A DNA stretch of 64,000 nucleotides from Bacillus methanolicus MGA3. Lineage in GTDB: Bacteria; Bacillota; Bacilli; Bacillales; Cytobacillaceae. The translations under genes and the position numbers were made by a program. The stretch is taken from assembly GCF_000724485.1 (NCBI RefSeq), contig NZ_CP007739.1, positions 2,154,843 to 2,218,842 on the forward strand. The letters are read 5' to 3'. This document shows, in pieces, positions 1-9,509 of this stretch. The notes beneath the pieces were generated by a model that saw only the letters and a list, made by a program, of their open reading frames with translations, made no database searches and was not told where the DNA came from. The number at the start of each line of letters is the position of its first letter. The stretch's first letter is position 1.

Positions 1-3
1 ATA

Positions 4-14
4 TGTACTCCTCC
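4..14 (-). promoter_or_regulatory. Ribosome binding site of a gene starting just outside the window
   Basis: On the minus strand an AAGGAGGAG purine run lies at the very edge, directly downstream of plsC. A start codon would fall just beyond position 1. In Bacillus the gene after cmk/plsC is usually the ribosomal protein S1 homologue (rpsA/ypfD), so that gene is the likely owner. This is inference, because no coding sequence is visible. Confidence 0.5.
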
Positions 15-154
15 TTAATCCAGTCACTGCTCAAAAGAATATAAGCAATGTGATAAAATCACCACATTAATAACAAGTTTGATTTGAGAGAATTTTTCTA
101 AAACCTCTTCTTACTAACTTCTTACAAATAGTTTTTTTTGTCAAGCATGAAGAC

Positions 155-736
155 TTACTTATGTTCATTTATCAGTTTGCGGATTTCTTCCATAATTAAT
201 TCAGTCGCTTGTTCCGCTGTTGCTTTATTTTCACGCAAAATCTTGAAATCAATCGGCTTTCCGTAGACCACTTTTAAACTTCTAAATGGCTTATATGGCC
301 CGATAATGGCACACGGTACAATATAGGCATCCGACCTGAGAGCAAAGAATCCTGCCCCTGCCAGCCCTTTTCCTAATTCGCCTGTCTTGCTTCTTGTTCC
401 CTCTGGAAAAAGTCCTAAAACTTTGCCTTCTTTTAAGATTGACAGACCTTTTCGCAAGGCCTCACGATCGCTCATTCCCCTTTTGACAGGAAATGCGTTT
501 AAGTTTCGAACGATTCTCCCTAGCACAGGAACAGAAAATAGCTCAGCTTTTGCCATAAAATGCACCGGCCGGGGAGCGGTAATACCTACAATGGGAGGAT
601 CCAGATTATCGATATGATTGGCACAAAGAAGCACTCCTCCATCTTTAGGAAAATGCTCTATGCCAATTACTTGAATTCGGTAGATAGGCTTTAAAATCCT
701 ATATACAACAAATTTTGCAAAACTGTAAAACGTCAA
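155..736 (-). CDS. plsC: 1-acyl-sn-glycerol-3-phosphate acyltransferase
   Basis: Membrane-associated acyltransferase that adds the second acyl chain to lysophosphatidic acid, giving phosphatidic acid for phospholipid synthesis. The 193-residue protein has the family's NHxxxxD catalytic motif (NHIDNLD, about residues 40-46) and the FPEGTRS acceptor motif (about 111-117). The start appears to be TTG: it overlaps the stop of cmk in a TTGA arrangement, and an AAAGGA purine run lies about ten bases upstream, so translation is probably coupled to cmk. The length is typical of short bacterial PlsC proteins. The cmk-plsC-rpsA order is common in Bacillus. Confidence 0.9.
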   Translation of the reverse strand: MTFYSFAKFVVYRILKPIYRIQVIGIEHFPKDGGVLLCANHIDNLDPPIVGITAPRPVHFMAKAELFSVPVLGRIVRNLNAFPVKRGMSDREALRKGLSILKEGKVLGLFPEGTRSKTGELGKGLAGAGFFALRSDAYIVPCAIIGPYKPFRSLKVVYGKPIDFKILRENKATAEQATELIMEEIRKLINEHK

Positions 737-1413
737 ATCGACTCGATCCTTTCTTCCGCCAATGCCATGATATTATCCACCACTTGTTCAATTGAAAGAG
801 AAGTTGTATCTATTTCATATGCATCATCAGCTTTTCTTAGAGGAGCCACTTCCCTCTCAGAATCAATTTTATCACGTTTAGCAATCTCTTCTTTTAATTT
901 CTCCAAATTTGAAGAAAATCCTTTTTGAAGATTTTCCTGATGGCGTCTTTGTGCCCTTTCCTCTACGCTTGCTAATAGAAAAATTTTCACCTCGGCCTTT
1001 GGAAGTACATGCGTTCCGATGTCGCGCCCATCCATGACAACTCCGCCGCCGGAAGCCAACTCCTGTTGCCTTTTCACCATTTCTTCACGTACTTTTTTAT
1101 GTTTTGCCACGATTGAGACGGAATTTGTCACATCATTTGTCCGAATTTCATCGGTAACATTTTCTCCATCAAGTAATACAAGCTGCCCTTTCTTCTCCTG
1201 AACGAATTCAATAGATGTGTCAAGCAGCATATCCAATAACTCTGATTCATTCTGGAGATCCACATTTTGCTGAATCGCTTTATAAGTTAATGCACGGTAC
1301 ATTGCACCAGTATCAATATATAAGTATGACAGCCTTTCTGCCACAATCTTGGCAACCGTACTTTTACCTGCTGCTGCAGGTCCGTCAATTGCAATCGAAA
1401 TTTTCTTTCTCAT
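733..1413 (-). CDS. cmk: Cytidylate kinase
   Basis: Phosphorylates CMP and dCMP to the diphosphates in the pyrimidine nucleotide pool; cytoplasmic. The 226 residues begin with a P-loop (GPAAAGKST, about 10-18), followed by the [12 protein letters not shown] segment (NMP-binding region), the MDGRDIGT motif (about 127-134) and a basic lid segment. Length and motifs match the bacterial Cmk family. AGGAGG precedes the ATG by four bases. The gene heads the cmk-plsC unit, and the stop overlaps the plsC start. Confidence 0.96.
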   Translation of the reverse strand: MRKKISIAIDGPAAAGKSTVAKIVAERLSYLYIDTGAMYRALTYKAIQQNVDLQNESELLDMLLDTSIEFVQEKKGQLVLLDGENVTDEIRTNDVTNSVSIVAKHKKVREEMVKRQQELASGGGVVMDGRDIGTHVLPKAEVKIFLLASVEERAQRRHQENLQKGFSSNLEKLKEEIAKRDKIDSEREVAPLRKADDAYEIDTTSLSIEQVVDNIMALAEERIESI

Positions 1414-1520
1414 AATGCCTCCTACACTGAAAGAAGTTACACCTTATTTTAACACATCTAATAGAAATACTTGACTAGGAACAACGTTTTAAGAAAATCA
1501 ATTGTTTTGCGACAATATAA

Positions 1521-1543
1521 AAAAGCAGGTGAATCCTGCTTTT
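1521..1543 (-). terminator. Intrinsic terminator after ypfB
   Basis: On the minus strand an AAAAGCAGG/CCTGCTTTT stem with a short loop begins right at the ypfB stop and runs into a T-rich tract. Confidence 0.75.
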
Positions 1544-1726
1544 TTAACGCCCCTTAAATGTTTCAAGTTTTTGAGTAAAATGGTTTTCACTGACGCCTTC
1601 ATATTGTGTGATTTGCTTTAATTCTGGAAAAATATTTAGTTTATGAAAAAAAAACTGTACTGAAAGCAAGATTATAAATTGAATAACAATAACTTTCATA
1701 AGAATCCTTTCAAACGTCTTCATCAT
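1544..1726 (-). CDS. ypfB: YpfB-like small membrane protein (DUF5359 type)
   Basis: Small protein of 60 residues with a single N-terminal hydrophobic segment (about residues 6-25) and a polar tail; probably membrane anchored. It resembles Bacillus YpfB, found at the same place between cmk and ypfA; the function is unknown. An ATG ten codons upstream (at 1756) exists but has no ribosome binding site. GGGAG lies just upstream of the tandem ATGATG at 1721-1726, so that start is preferred. A terminator follows directly. Confidence 0.7.
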   Translation of the reverse strand: MMKTFERILMKVIVIQFIILLSVQFFFHKLNIFPELKQITQYEGVSENHFTQKLETFKGR

Positions 1727-1786
1727 TCCGCTCCCATCGATCATATAGTTATTCATATTATGGGAGCGTAAAGATTTATTTATTCC

Positions 1787-2449
1787 TTAACAGCTTAAAC
1801 CTTTTTTCTTCATCTCTAACTGCCTTTCAAAACAAAAACGAAGCAAGAGCTGTCTGTCTTGTCCAGAGATTTCCATAAATTGCAGGGAAATTTTCTTTCG
1901 GTTCTCACTTACATCAACAATCCGGACAACGCGGCTTTTAAAACTCTTATAATGATATTCTCCGCTCTGAAAAGGAAGAACAAAAATCGCCTCAACAATC
2001 ATACCTTCCCTTAAAATTTCGTTGTTTCCAGCCAGGATTGCTGCTGCCCCTCCCGCACTTATATCTTCTGTGACGGCTGTAAATGGCTGAAATTCGCCGT
2101 TTAGTGGATGAATGGCGACATCTGCAGGCGTTTCAACACGCACATACTGGCGACGCTGTATCTTTATCAAATTTTTTTTGCCAGGGTAGGATAGTATAAG
2201 CATCGGGATCTTTTGCTTAACCCGCCCCATTACCTCTGATTCAAACAAATATACGGAACTGTATGCTCCGACGAAAGTGACTTTCAATTGTGTTCCGTCA
2301 AGCAAAAAAACAGTCCGTTTGGTAATCGTGTTTACAGGATAATCAATGTATAAATCGTTGCCTATCCTTTCTACGAGTCTGCATTTATATGTTTCGAAAG
2401 AGTTCGAATATTTTGGTTCAAGCATTAAGGTATCGCCTATTTTTAACAT
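1787..2449 (-). CDS. motI: Cyclic-di-GMP-binding PilZ flagellar brake protein
   Basis: YcgR-type protein (YpfA/DgrA/MotI). In B. subtilis it binds c-di-GMP and then the stator protein MotA, slowing flagellar rotation. The 220-residue protein has an N-terminal YcgR-like beta domain (about 1-95) and a C-terminal PilZ domain. The c-di-GMP contact motifs are present: RRQYVR (about 121-126) and DxSxxG (DISAGG, about 151-156). It lies in the conserved place between ypfB and ypeB. Binding competence is inferred from the intact motifs; no flagellar gene lies in the window. Confidence 0.88.
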   Translation of the reverse strand: MLKIGDTLMLEPKYSNSFETYKCRLVERIGNDLYIDYPVNTITKRTVFLLDGTQLKVTFVGAYSSVYLFESEVMGRVKQKIPMLILSYPGKKNLIKIQRRQYVRVETPADVAIHPLNGEFQPFTAVTEDISAGGAAAILAGNNEILREGMIVEAIFVLPFQSGEYHYKSFKSRVVRIVDVSENRKKISLQFMEISGQDRQLLLRFCFERQLEMKKKGLSC

Positions 2450-2595
2450 GGTGCGTCACTCTTCCTATGTATTTTGATAAAAGTCTTTAAATTGAGGGCC
2501 AACCCCCCTTGAAAAAAATTCCTCAAATGGAATGTTCTTTTTTCATTATAATCAGAAAGCTTGGCTTAAATAAAGAAAAAATTTTTAAAATAAAA

Positions 2596-2624
2596 CACCC
2601 AAAAGGATGAAAAATCCCTTTGGG
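2596..2624 (-). terminator. Intrinsic terminator after ypeB
   Basis: CCCAAAGGGA/TCCTTTTGGG stem on the minus strand followed by GTGTTTTA. It starts about ten bases after the ypeB stop and closes the sleB-ypeB unit. Confidence 0.8.
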
Positions 2625-2633
2625 CCGCACTTT

Positions 2634-3983
2634 TTATACAACATCTTCATAGATTGGTTCGGCATTCTTTAATTTTTCCACTTTTTCCTCAACACCGCTA
2701 TCTGAGTTAATAAAAATACGATACGTATCATCCCCTAAAGTGCCGAGAAATTCATAACAAAGAACTTCCTGGTTCAAGTCATTGATAATTATCGCCTTAC
2801 TTTCTTCCATTATTTTAACGTTCGGATTAATCTTTGTTCTTGCCTTTGCAATAGATTGTGAAGGATTTGGCAGTTTTCTCGTATGATGTGATCTTAAATA
2901 ATCTTCTGCCGAAAATCCGATGACTTTTCCATTATCAAGTGCGATCTTCATTTTTATGCTGTCCGGATAAATTCTAACATCATCCTGTTTTCCAACAAAT
3001 GTAAAAACGCCAACATTATCATATTGGGCACTTTCAAATAAATCCAAATTTTTAAACCCATTATCTTTTAAGAATGTTATCGCCCGATTGCTTGCCTCAT
3101 TTAAGCTTATTTTCTGTTTTTTTACATTCCTTGATAAAATATACCAAATAGGATAGCCGCCTTTTTTCGTAATGTCTAGGCTTGCTTCATGATTATTTTT
3201 TTGATCTTGAATCGTTACACTATAAAATCCATATTCGGATCCTTTTCCGTTTTCTGAGACTTTTACATTTACGTCATTTCCTAGAGAAGCGTAATTCTTG
3301 GCGATTTTCACCGCTTCATTTTTCGAAATATTTTTTCCTTCAAGATACTTATAGTTCTCATCTCTTTTTTGCATATTTAGAAAGGCGGGACCGAAATCTG
3401 TCTCAGAATACCCTTCAACAGTTTTTTCAACTGTCTTAAAGCCATCAATAATCGTATTGTCAGTCCCTTCTTTTCCTGAAGCAAGAGCCAATTCAACGTC
3501 CATCCAGCGAAGATTATTTTTAAGCACAAGATGCTGTACTTTCCGCATTTCATTTTGAATGTCTGCCGATTGCTTATACAAACTTTGAAGTGCTTTATAC
3601 TCTTTCTTTGATAGCGGTTCTTTCTCTAAATCTCTTACGGCAGTTCTGTAACTAAAATCGCCAATCTTAGAGAGAAACTCTTCCGTTTTATTAAAAGGTA
3701 AGAGCGTCAGTGGTAATTGGCCGACATTGGTATGGGCAGCAGATGTTAATCTCCAGACTTCAGCAAGGGCCGGAGATAGTGATTTTTTAGAGTTCATAGC
3801 CAATGTTGTTCCAATTTCATCATGCAAAAGATCTAATTGATACGTCAGATCATGAAAGGCACGCTGATAATTGTTTTCCGAATTTAAAAGAATGGCATTT
3901 TTCTCTCGATGCTCCTGATAGCCCCAGTACGCCGTACCTGCAATACCTGCCGCCAAAACGCCTATAAGTATTCCTCTAAGCAA
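2634..3983 (-). CDS. ypeB: Germination protein YpeB (SleB partner)
   Basis: Membrane-anchored forespore protein needed for assembly or stability of the cortex-lytic enzyme SleB in the spore. The 449 residues have an N-terminal membrane segment (about 3-20), a helical middle, and PepSY-like repeats toward the C-terminus (for example DITKKGGYPIWYI near 270-282). The whole length aligns with remembered Bacillus YpeB, including the ending EKVEKLKNAEPIY. The start is TTG with AGGGGTGA six bases upstream. It follows sleB by 12 bp, so the two are co-transcribed. Confidence 0.95.
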   Translation of the reverse strand: MLRGILIGVLAAGIAGTAYWGYQEHREKNAILLNSENNYQRAFHDLTYQLDLLHDEIGTTLAMNSKKSLSPALAEVWRLTSAAHTNVGQLPLTLLPFNKTEEFLSKIGDFSYRTAVRDLEKEPLSKKEYKALQSLYKQSADIQNEMRKVQHLVLKNNLRWMDVELALASGKEGTDNTIIDGFKTVEKTVEGYSETDFGPAFLNMQKRDENYKYLEGKNISKNEAVKIAKNYASLGNDVNVKVSENGKGSEYGFYSVTIQDQKNNHEASLDITKKGGYPIWYILSRNVKKQKISLNEASNRAITFLKDNGFKNLDLFESAQYDNVGVFTFVGKQDDVRIYPDSIKMKIALDNGKVIGFSAEDYLRSHHTRKLPNPSQSIAKARTKINPNVKIMEESKAIIINDLNQEVLCYEFLGTLGDDTYRIFINSDSGVEEKVEKLKNAEPIYEDVV

Positions 3984-3995
3984 ATTTCATCACCC

Positions 3996-4832
3996 CTATT
4001 TACAGAAAATATGTTTTCCAATCCGTTTAATCTGAGGACGCGACCAAATCCATGCACTTGTTGCTGTATCAGGATTAAAATAATAGAGGGCATTGCCGGT
4101 CGGATCCCAGCCGTTGATTGCATCAAGTACTGCTTTCCTAGCCGTTTCATTCGGAGTAAGCCAGATTTGCCCGTCGGCTACCGCTGTAAATGCACCGGGT
4201 TCAAAAATTACGCCTGATATTGTATGTGGAAACGAAGGCGATTCCAAACGGTTTAAAATGACTGCAGCTACAGCAACTTGACCAACATACGGCTCACCTC
4301 TTGCTTCACCGTAAACAGCATTGGCCATTAATTGTATATCATTTGTTGAAAAACCATTTGGCGTATTTGTTGCAGTTACTCTTTGAGTCTGTGCAGTCCC
4401 CCTTCCTCCCCTGTTCGCCTGTGTGACCCTTGAAGACTTTTTCTGTTTTTCAAGGGATACTCCTCCATAATGAGAAAATTTATTGCCTTTATTAATTTGC
4501 TCTTTTACAAATTTCTCATTATACTTGGATGCTTTGACGAGTTTTCGTTTTGTTGCCGAACCAGCTAGGCCGTCGATCGGAAGGCCAAACTCATATTGAA
4601 AATTTCTAAGAGCCCAATAAGTTCCCCATCCGAATACCCCGTCTATTTTTCCATTATAAAAACCTAAATATTGAAGACGGGCTTGTAATTCGATTACATC
4701 ATCACCAACTGCGCCATGCTGAATAACCTGGTTAGTAAAGGCTTCTGCATGTTCGTTTCCTACAATGGGAAACAAAAGTACACAAGTGGAGAAAATAGCA
4801 AATAGCCTCAATGCCAGTAGCTTTTTATTCAT
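3996..4832 (-). CDS. sleB: Spore cortex-lytic enzyme (lytic transglycosylase)
   Basis: Secreted spore enzyme that cuts cortex peptidoglycan containing muramic lactam during germination. The 278 residues comprise a signal peptide (about 1-31), a peptidoglycan-binding repeat (about 40-105, with DDVIELQARLQYLGFYNG), a basic and low-complexity linker, and a C-terminal Hydrolase_2 domain (about 165-278) containing NAVYGEARGEPYVGQVAVAA with the catalytic glutamate. The ATG has GGGGGT eight bases upstream. It is paired with ypeB, as in most Bacillus. A TGAATA element about 17 bp before an A+T-rich -10 could be a weak sigma-G promoter; that is tentative. Confidence 0.96.
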   Translation of the reverse strand: MNKKLLALRLFAIFSTCVLLFPIVGNEHAEAFTNQVIQHGAVGDDVIELQARLQYLGFYNGKIDGVFGWGTYWALRNFQYEFGLPIDGLAGSATKRKLVKASKYNEKFVKEQINKGNKFSHYGGVSLEKQKKSSRVTQANRGGRGTAQTQRVTATNTPNGFSTNDIQLMANAVYGEARGEPYVGQVAVAAVILNRLESPSFPHTISGVIFEPGAFTAVADGQIWLTPNETARKAVLDAINGWDPTGNALYYFNPDTATSAWIWSRPQIKRIGKHIFCK

Positions 4833-4910
4833 TGATTGTTACCCCCAGATGTGATTCATTTTGCATTAACCATATATTTTGTAGCTACTGGATTTTTATT
4901 CAATATAAAG

Positions 4911-4947
4911 AAAAAACTCTTCATTTTTCATAAATGAAGAGTTTTTT
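4911..4947 (-). terminator. Intrinsic terminator of prsW
   Basis: Long stem with arms at 4911-4926 and 4932-4947 (core ACTCTTCATTT/AAATGAAGAGT) and a T-run on the minus strand. It overlaps the last codons of prsW. Confidence 0.8.
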
Positions 4948-5617
4948 GTACTTTTAACCGTGCTTCAAAATGTTTTGTACTTAAAGCACGAGCATTTTTC
5001 ACTTTTCGCAAGCCGAGCCACCACAAGAAAATCATAAATGGGCACATCAAGACATACCAGTCTTTTTGAGAAATCAAAATATAATCATATATGCCATGCA
5101 AAATAAAAGGAAGAACAAGCGACAATAAAATCCATTTAGATTTCGGATTTCCCGAAAATTTTCCTTTGCCAATGTAATATCCCATTATGACACCAAACAA
5201 AGCATGACTTGAAACAGGCAAAAGCGCTCTGCCGAAAGCATGATGAAGTCCATTTGCCACGAGATAGAAAATGTTTTCCGCGGTGGCAAAACCAAGAGAA
5301 ACAGATGCACCGTATACAATCCCGTCATAGGGCTCGTCAAAAGCAACGTGTTGATATACTGTGAAAAACAATATGAACCATTTAAAAAATTCTTCAAGTA
5401 AACTTGTTGACAGAAAAGCTTTTATGATTCCTAATTGGATCAGTTGCTCTGTCCCCAATACATACTGGATAAATGAAATCGGAAACACAAGTATAGCCCC
5501 AAATATAAATGTTTTGAAAACCATAGAAAGGGGTTCGGTCTCGTATTGGTCTTTTAAATAGAAATAGCTTAACAAAGCCAAACCGGGAGCAATCCCGGCA
5601 GATAATAATCCCAGCAT
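4928..5617 (-). CDS. prsW: Site-1 intramembrane protease PrsW
   Basis: Multi-spanning membrane protease. In B. subtilis it makes the first cut in the anti-sigma factor RsiW and so activates sigma-W under envelope stress. The 229-residue protein is mostly hydrophobic helices and has the conserved EEFFKW signature (about 78-83), the ENIFY segment and the late HALFG and HGIYD histidine motifs of the CAAX/PrsW superfamily. It sits next to sleB as in B. subtilis (ypdC). It is monocistronic, with its own terminator overlapping the 3' end. rsiW/sigW are not in this window. Confidence 0.93.
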   Translation of the reverse strand: MLGLLSAGIAPGLALLSYFYLKDQYETEPLSMVFKTFIFGAILVFPISFIQYVLGTEQLIQLGIIKAFLSTSLLEEFFKWFILFFTVYQHVAFDEPYDGIVYGASVSLGFATAENIFYLVANGLHHAFGRALLPVSSHALFGVIMGYYIGKGKFSGNPKSKWILLSLVLPFILHGIYDYILISQKDWYVLMCPFMIFLWWLGLRKVKNARALSTKHFEARLKVQKTLHL

Positions 5618-5754
5618 ATGCTGTCACTCTTTTCAATCCATTTCCTTAATCGTAACATGTTAAAAGCCTAAAGAGAATGCAATATTACATTTTTGGAAAA
5701 AAAGATTTAACTCGTTAATGTAGTGCGGTCCTGTCCTTCTGTGAAAATTGCGTG

Positions 5755-6726
5755 CTAGATTCGAAACCCTTTTTCGATATCCTCTCCTGCTGACAATAAC
5801 ACTGCAAGTTTAATTCTTGCCTTTTTAGAGTCATAGTCCTTTCCAAGGACGGCTCCGCGCAGTTTCAAATCATATGCACTTCCTCGATAGTCGTATGAAG
5901 TATGAACCTGTCCTTCTTCAGCACTCGTCGTTACAACGACTTTTACGTCTTTTTTAATAGCATAATCAATATCATCTACCATTAAAGGAGAAACCTGTCC
6001 CCTTCCGACACCCTCAAGAATGATTCCTTTCACTCCACAATCTACTGCATGGCGGATAAACTTCCCGTCTGCACCTGCATAACATTTGATAATATCAACT
6101 TCAGGCAGCTCATCTCCAATTACATAACAATCCCTGATCAGCGGCTTTTGATAGACACTAACGACATCATTATCAATAATGCCTAAATATCCGTATCCAA
6201 ACGATTCGAACCCTTGTAGGTTTGATGCATGCACTTTCTTTACATATTTGGCCGACCAGATACGTTCATTAAACACTATCACTGTTCCAACATTATCTAA
6301 ACTCTCGTCTACAGCTACATAGATCGAATTGCGAAGATTTGAATATACATCTGTTCCCAAATCGTCCGGAGAACGTTGGGAACCAGTGACGACAATACGT
6401 CTGCTATCGGTAATCGTTAAATCCAAAAAGTAGGCTGTTTCTTCCAATGAATCTGTACCATGTGTAACGACAACCCCGTTCACAGATTGATCTTTAAAAA
6501 CTTCTTCAATTTTCTTTTTCAATACAATGAGTTTATCAAATCCGATATGCATGCTCGGAAGCTGAAAAACACTGTGTACTTCTATTTCTATATCAGAGGG
6601 CAAACGGCATAGGCTTGCTAGTTCTTCACCTGTCAACTCTCCAGACGATAACAGACCGCTCTCTGTTTTTTTGCTCGCAATTGTCCCTCCGGTTGTAAGT
6701 AATGCAACTTTTTTCATTAATTTCAT
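5755..6726 (-). CDS. ansA: L-asparaginase
   Basis: Hydrolyses asparagine to aspartate and ammonia; probably cytoplasmic because no signal peptide is visible. The 323 residues show both asparaginase signatures: TTGGTIAS near the N-terminus (about 11-18, nucleophilic threonine) and HGTDSLEET (about 88-96, second threonine with aspartate). The C-terminal domain contains GVGRGQVSP. The start ATG overlaps the ypdA stop in an ATGA junction, suggesting translational coupling; an in-frame ATG three codons later is an alternative. In B. subtilis ansA lies elsewhere, while an asparaginase beside ypdA occurs in other Bacillus lineages. Confidence 0.9.
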   Translation of the reverse strand: MKLMKKVALLTTGGTIASKKTESGLLSSGELTGEELASLCRLPSDIEIEVHSVFQLPSMHIGFDKLIVLKKKIEEVFKDQSVNGVVVTHGTDSLEETAYFLDLTITDSRRIVVTGSQRSPDDLGTDVYSNLRNSIYVAVDESLDNVGTVIVFNERIWSAKYVKKVHASNLQGFESFGYGYLGIIDNDVVSVYQKPLIRDCYVIGDELPEVDIIKCYAGADGKFIRHAVDCGVKGIILEGVGRGQVSPLMVDDIDYAIKKDVKVVVTTSAEEGQVHTSYDYRGSAYDLKLRGAVLGKDYDSKKARIKLAVLLSAGEDIEKGFRI

Positions 6727-7700
6727 CTTCCCTCTTTTTCACGATTCAAAATTGCTTTTGCAATAAGTCCGCCATGGAAACGCCCATTTTCGATAAAAAT
6801 TTCATTCGCATCATTCCCAGCTGCAATTACACCTGCGATGAAAACACCTTTAATATTCGTCTCCATTGTCTCCACATCATATACAGGCCTGCCGGATTCT
6901 TTATCGATTTCAACGCCAATAGCTTTTAAAAACTCATGGTCCGGATGATAACCAGTCATAGCAAAAACAAAGTCATTTTTAATTTCATATTCCTTGCCAT
7001 CTTTTTCATATACGACCGTTTGTTCGGTAATTCGTTTTACGTGAGCCCGGAACTCCATTTTGATTATTCCCTTTCGAACAAGCGAATCAAATTCAGGCAA
7101 TATCCATGGTTTAATGCTTGAAGAATAGCCTTCTCCACGGTATATAACGGTTACTCTAGCACCTGCCTTAACGAGTTCAAGCGAAGCATCGACACTTGAA
7201 TTTTTTCCGCCAATTACAACAACGTCCTTATCGAAATATGGGTGCGCCTCTTTAAAATAATGTGAAACCTTTGGCAAATCCTCACCAGGAACATTTATGT
7301 AGTTTGGATGATCATAATAACCGGTTGCAATAATAACATATGGCGCCGTATACTGGCTCTTTTCTGATTCTACAAGAAACATTCCGTTATCTTGCTTGGA
7401 AATAGAAGTAACCTTTTCAAAGGAATTAATCCTTAAATTTTTCCGCCTTACCACTTCCCTGTAGTAAGCGAGTGCTTGAATTCGTTTTGGTTTATAGTTT
7501 TCTGTAATGAATGGAACATTGCCGATTTCAAGCTTTTCACTCGTGCTAAAAAAAGTTTGATGAGTTGGATAATTGTAAATAGCATTTACGATGTTCCCTT
7601 TTTCTATAACAAGTGGATTTTTACCGATTTCTTTTAGTGAGATGGCAGCTGCAAGTCCACAAGGTCCGGCTCCAACAATAATGGCGTCTTCGTATTTCAT
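6723..7700 (-). CDS. ypdA: Bacillithiol disulfide reductase-type flavoprotein YpdA
   Basis: FAD/NADPH oxidoreductase proposed to reduce bacillithiol disulfide (BSSB) for thiol redox balance. The 325 residues have an N-terminal dinucleotide-binding motif GAGPCGL, which places a cysteine at position 14, the residue characteristic of YpdA. A second Rossmann motif (GGKNSSVDAS, about 158-167) and ATGYY/GYHPDH segments follow. The start is the ATG at 7700 with AAGGAG upstream; a TTG one codon earlier is less likely. The gene is coupled to ansA by a 4-bp overlap and lies downstream of gudB's terminator. Confidence 0.93.
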   Translation of the reverse strand: MKYEDAIIVGAGPCGLAAAISLKEIGKNPLVIEKGNIVNAIYNYPTHQTFFSTSEKLEIGNVPFITENYKPKRIQALAYYREVVRRKNLRINSFEKVTSISKQDNGMFLVESEKSQYTAPYVIIATGYYDHPNYINVPGEDLPKVSHYFKEAHPYFDKDVVVIGGKNSSVDASLELVKAGARVTVIYRGEGYSSSIKPWILPEFDSLVRKGIIKMEFRAHVKRITEQTVVYEKDGKEYEIKNDFVFAMTGYHPDHEFLKAIGVEIDKESGRPVYDVETMETNIKGVFIAGVIAAGNDANEIFIENGRFHGGLIAKAILNREKEGR

Positions 7701-7762
7701 CAATGTTCACTCCTTAACAGATATTTTTTGAAGCAGGATCAAGTTTTTTTAATTTTAAAAAA

Positions 7763-7791
7763 GAAAAACTCCCATCAATTAATGATAGGAG
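7763..7791 (-). terminator. Intrinsic terminator after gudB
   Basis: Nine-pair stem (arms 7769-7777 and 7783-7791, one G-U pair) with a T-rich tract on the minus strand, between gudB and ypdA. Confidence 0.75.
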
Positions 7792-7855
7792 ATTCATGTT
7801 CAAGTTTCAATGCAGAATCAATTTTCTAAATAAAACATCATTCACCATTCAATTA

Positions 7856-9133
7856 TTAAACCCAGCCTCTGAACCTGCAAGCTTCTGCCATCTTGCGGAC
7901 ACCCACCATATATGCTGCAAGACGCATGTCAACTCTTCGTGTTTGGGCTGTTTCATATATATTTTGAAAAGCTTTGACCATTACTTTTTCTAATTTTTCT
8001 TCTACTTCTTCTTCGGTCCAGTAATAGCCTTGATTATTTTGAACCCATTCGAAATAAGAAACTGTAACTCCGCCAGCAGAAGCAAGAACGTCTGGAACAA
8101 GCAAAATGCCCCGATCAGTCAAAATTTGGGTAGCTTCTAGCGTTGTCGGTCCATTTGCTGCCTCAACTACGATACTTGCTCGGATATTGTGTGCATTTTC
8201 TTCCGTAATTTGGTTCTCTATAGCTGCAGGAACTAAAATATCGCAATCCAATTCCAAAAGTTCTTTATTTGTAATTGTATTATTAAACAATTTTGTAACC
8301 GTTCCAAAGCTGTCGCGTCGGTCAAGCAAATAATCAATATCAAGGCCGTTCGGGTCATACAAAGCACCATATGCATCGGAAATGCCAATTACTTTTGCTC
8401 CGGCATCATGCATAAATTTTGCTAGATAGCTTCCGGCATTTCCAAATCCCTGAACAACAACCCGGGCACCTTTAAGATCGATTCCTTTCTTCTTCGCTGC
8501 TTCGCGGATACAAATTGTAACGCCTTTTGCCGTTGCAGTTTCACGCCCATGTGAGCCGCCAAGCACAAGCGGTTTACCTGTGATAAAACCCGGAGAGTTA
8601 AACTCGTCGATTCGGCTGTACTCATCCATCATCCATGCCATAATTTGCGAATTTGTAAATACATCGGGTGCGGGAATGTCTTTTGTTGGTCCGACAATTT
8701 GGCTAATTGCCCGGACATAACCGCGGCTTAAACGCTCCAATTCACGGAAAGACATGTCTCTTGGATCACAAACAATACCGCCTTTTCCTCCCCCGTAAGG
8801 CAAATCAACGATACCGCACTTTAAGCTCATCCAAATCGAAAGCGCTTTAACTTCTTTCTCTGTAACATTTGGATGGAAGCGAATACCCCCTTTTGTTGGA
8901 CCTACCGCATCATTATGCTGGGCCCGGTAGCCAGTAAAGATTTTAACAGAACCGTCATCCATACGAACCGGAATTTTAACTGTCATCATGCGTATTGGTT
9001 CTTTAAGGAGCTCGTAAACTTCTTCTGGATAACCAAGTTTTTCTAAAGCCCTATGAATGACAGTTTGTGTTGACTTTAAAACGTCATGTTTGTCCTCCCT
9101 ATTTATATTTTCAGCACCGTTCTCGGCTACCAT
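7856..9133 (-). CDS. gudB: NAD-specific glutamate dehydrogenase
   Basis: Catabolic enzyme that deaminates glutamate to 2-oxoglutarate and ammonia with NAD. The 425-residue protein shows the Glu/Leu/Val dehydrogenase core: [11 protein letters not shown], the catalytic-lysine motif PYGGGKGGI, and the Rossmann motif [10 protein letters not shown]. The ATG at 9133 has AGGAGG with a seven-base spacer; the longer reading frame to 9157 adds eight residues without a binding site. The [11 protein letters not shown] segment has VKA only once, unlike the three-residue duplication that inactivates GudB in B. subtilis 168, so the enzyme should be active. It is monocistronic, with its own promoter and terminator. 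Confidence 0.96.
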   Translation of the reverse strand: MVAENGAENINREDKHDVLKSTQTVIHRALEKLGYPEEVYELLKEPIRMMTVKIPVRMDDGSVKIFTGYRAQHNDAVGPTKGGIRFHPNVTEKEVKALSIWMSLKCGIVDLPYGGGKGGIVCDPRDMSFRELERLSRGYVRAISQIVGPTKDIPAPDVFTNSQIMAWMMDEYSRIDEFNSPGFITGKPLVLGGSHGRETATAKGVTICIREAAKKKGIDLKGARVVVQGFGNAGSYLAKFMHDAGAKVIGISDAYGALYDPNGLDIDYLLDRRDSFGTVTKLFNNTITNKELLELDCDILVPAAIENQITEENAHNIRASIVVEAANGPTTLEATQILTDRGILLVPDVLASAGGVTVSYFEWVQNNQGYYWTEEEVEEKLEKVMVKAFQNIYETAQTRRVDMRLAAYMVGVRKMAEACRFRGWV

Positions 9134-9187
9134 TTGTAAACCTCCTAAAGATTTCACTATTGCGGATGTTGTCCGCTTTCATGACAT

Positions 9188-9215
9188 AGTATACACTTTT
9201 GGTTATTTTATGCAA
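9188..9215 (-). promoter_or_regulatory. Candidate sigma-A promoter of gudB
   Basis: On the minus strand TTGCAT at 9210-9215 and TATACT at 9188-9193 are separated by 16 bp, and the -10 box lies about 55 bp before the gudB start. The -10 is strong, the -35 weak. Confidence 0.55.
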
Positions 9216-9482
9216 GATAAAAATACACTTTTCCGCATTTTTTAATTAATGGATGAAATCGCTTCCAATTCCTTTGTTTGAGTAAATCTTTTGTTCATTC
9301 ACACACGTTATGCGTTGCCACTTTTTAGAAATTAAACATTGAATTAAAAAATTTCTATTATTTCAAGAAATCGTTCAATTTATTATTGAAATACAGCCGG
9401 TTTTGCGGAAAAAATGAATTTTATAAATTATAGCTTTCCTCGATTAAGTATTTTCTTACACAAAAAACTGCATAGCAAATAA
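9216..9482. other. Long A+T-rich intergenic stretch
   Basis: Most of the 376-bp gap between gudB and mecB. Apart from the gudB promoter and the mecB terminator I see only A+T-rich sequence. No open frame with a ribosome binding site and no convincing structured element was found. Confidence 0.5.
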
Positions 9483-9487
9483 AAAAG

Positions 9488-9508
9488 GAGACGGTATTAC
9501 CCGTTCTC
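9488..9508 (-). terminator. Intrinsic terminator after mecB
   Basis: GAGAACGG/CCGTCTC stem with one bulged base, followed by CTTTTTTATT on the minus strand. It starts just past the mecB stop. Confidence 0.7.
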
Positions 9509-9509
9509 A

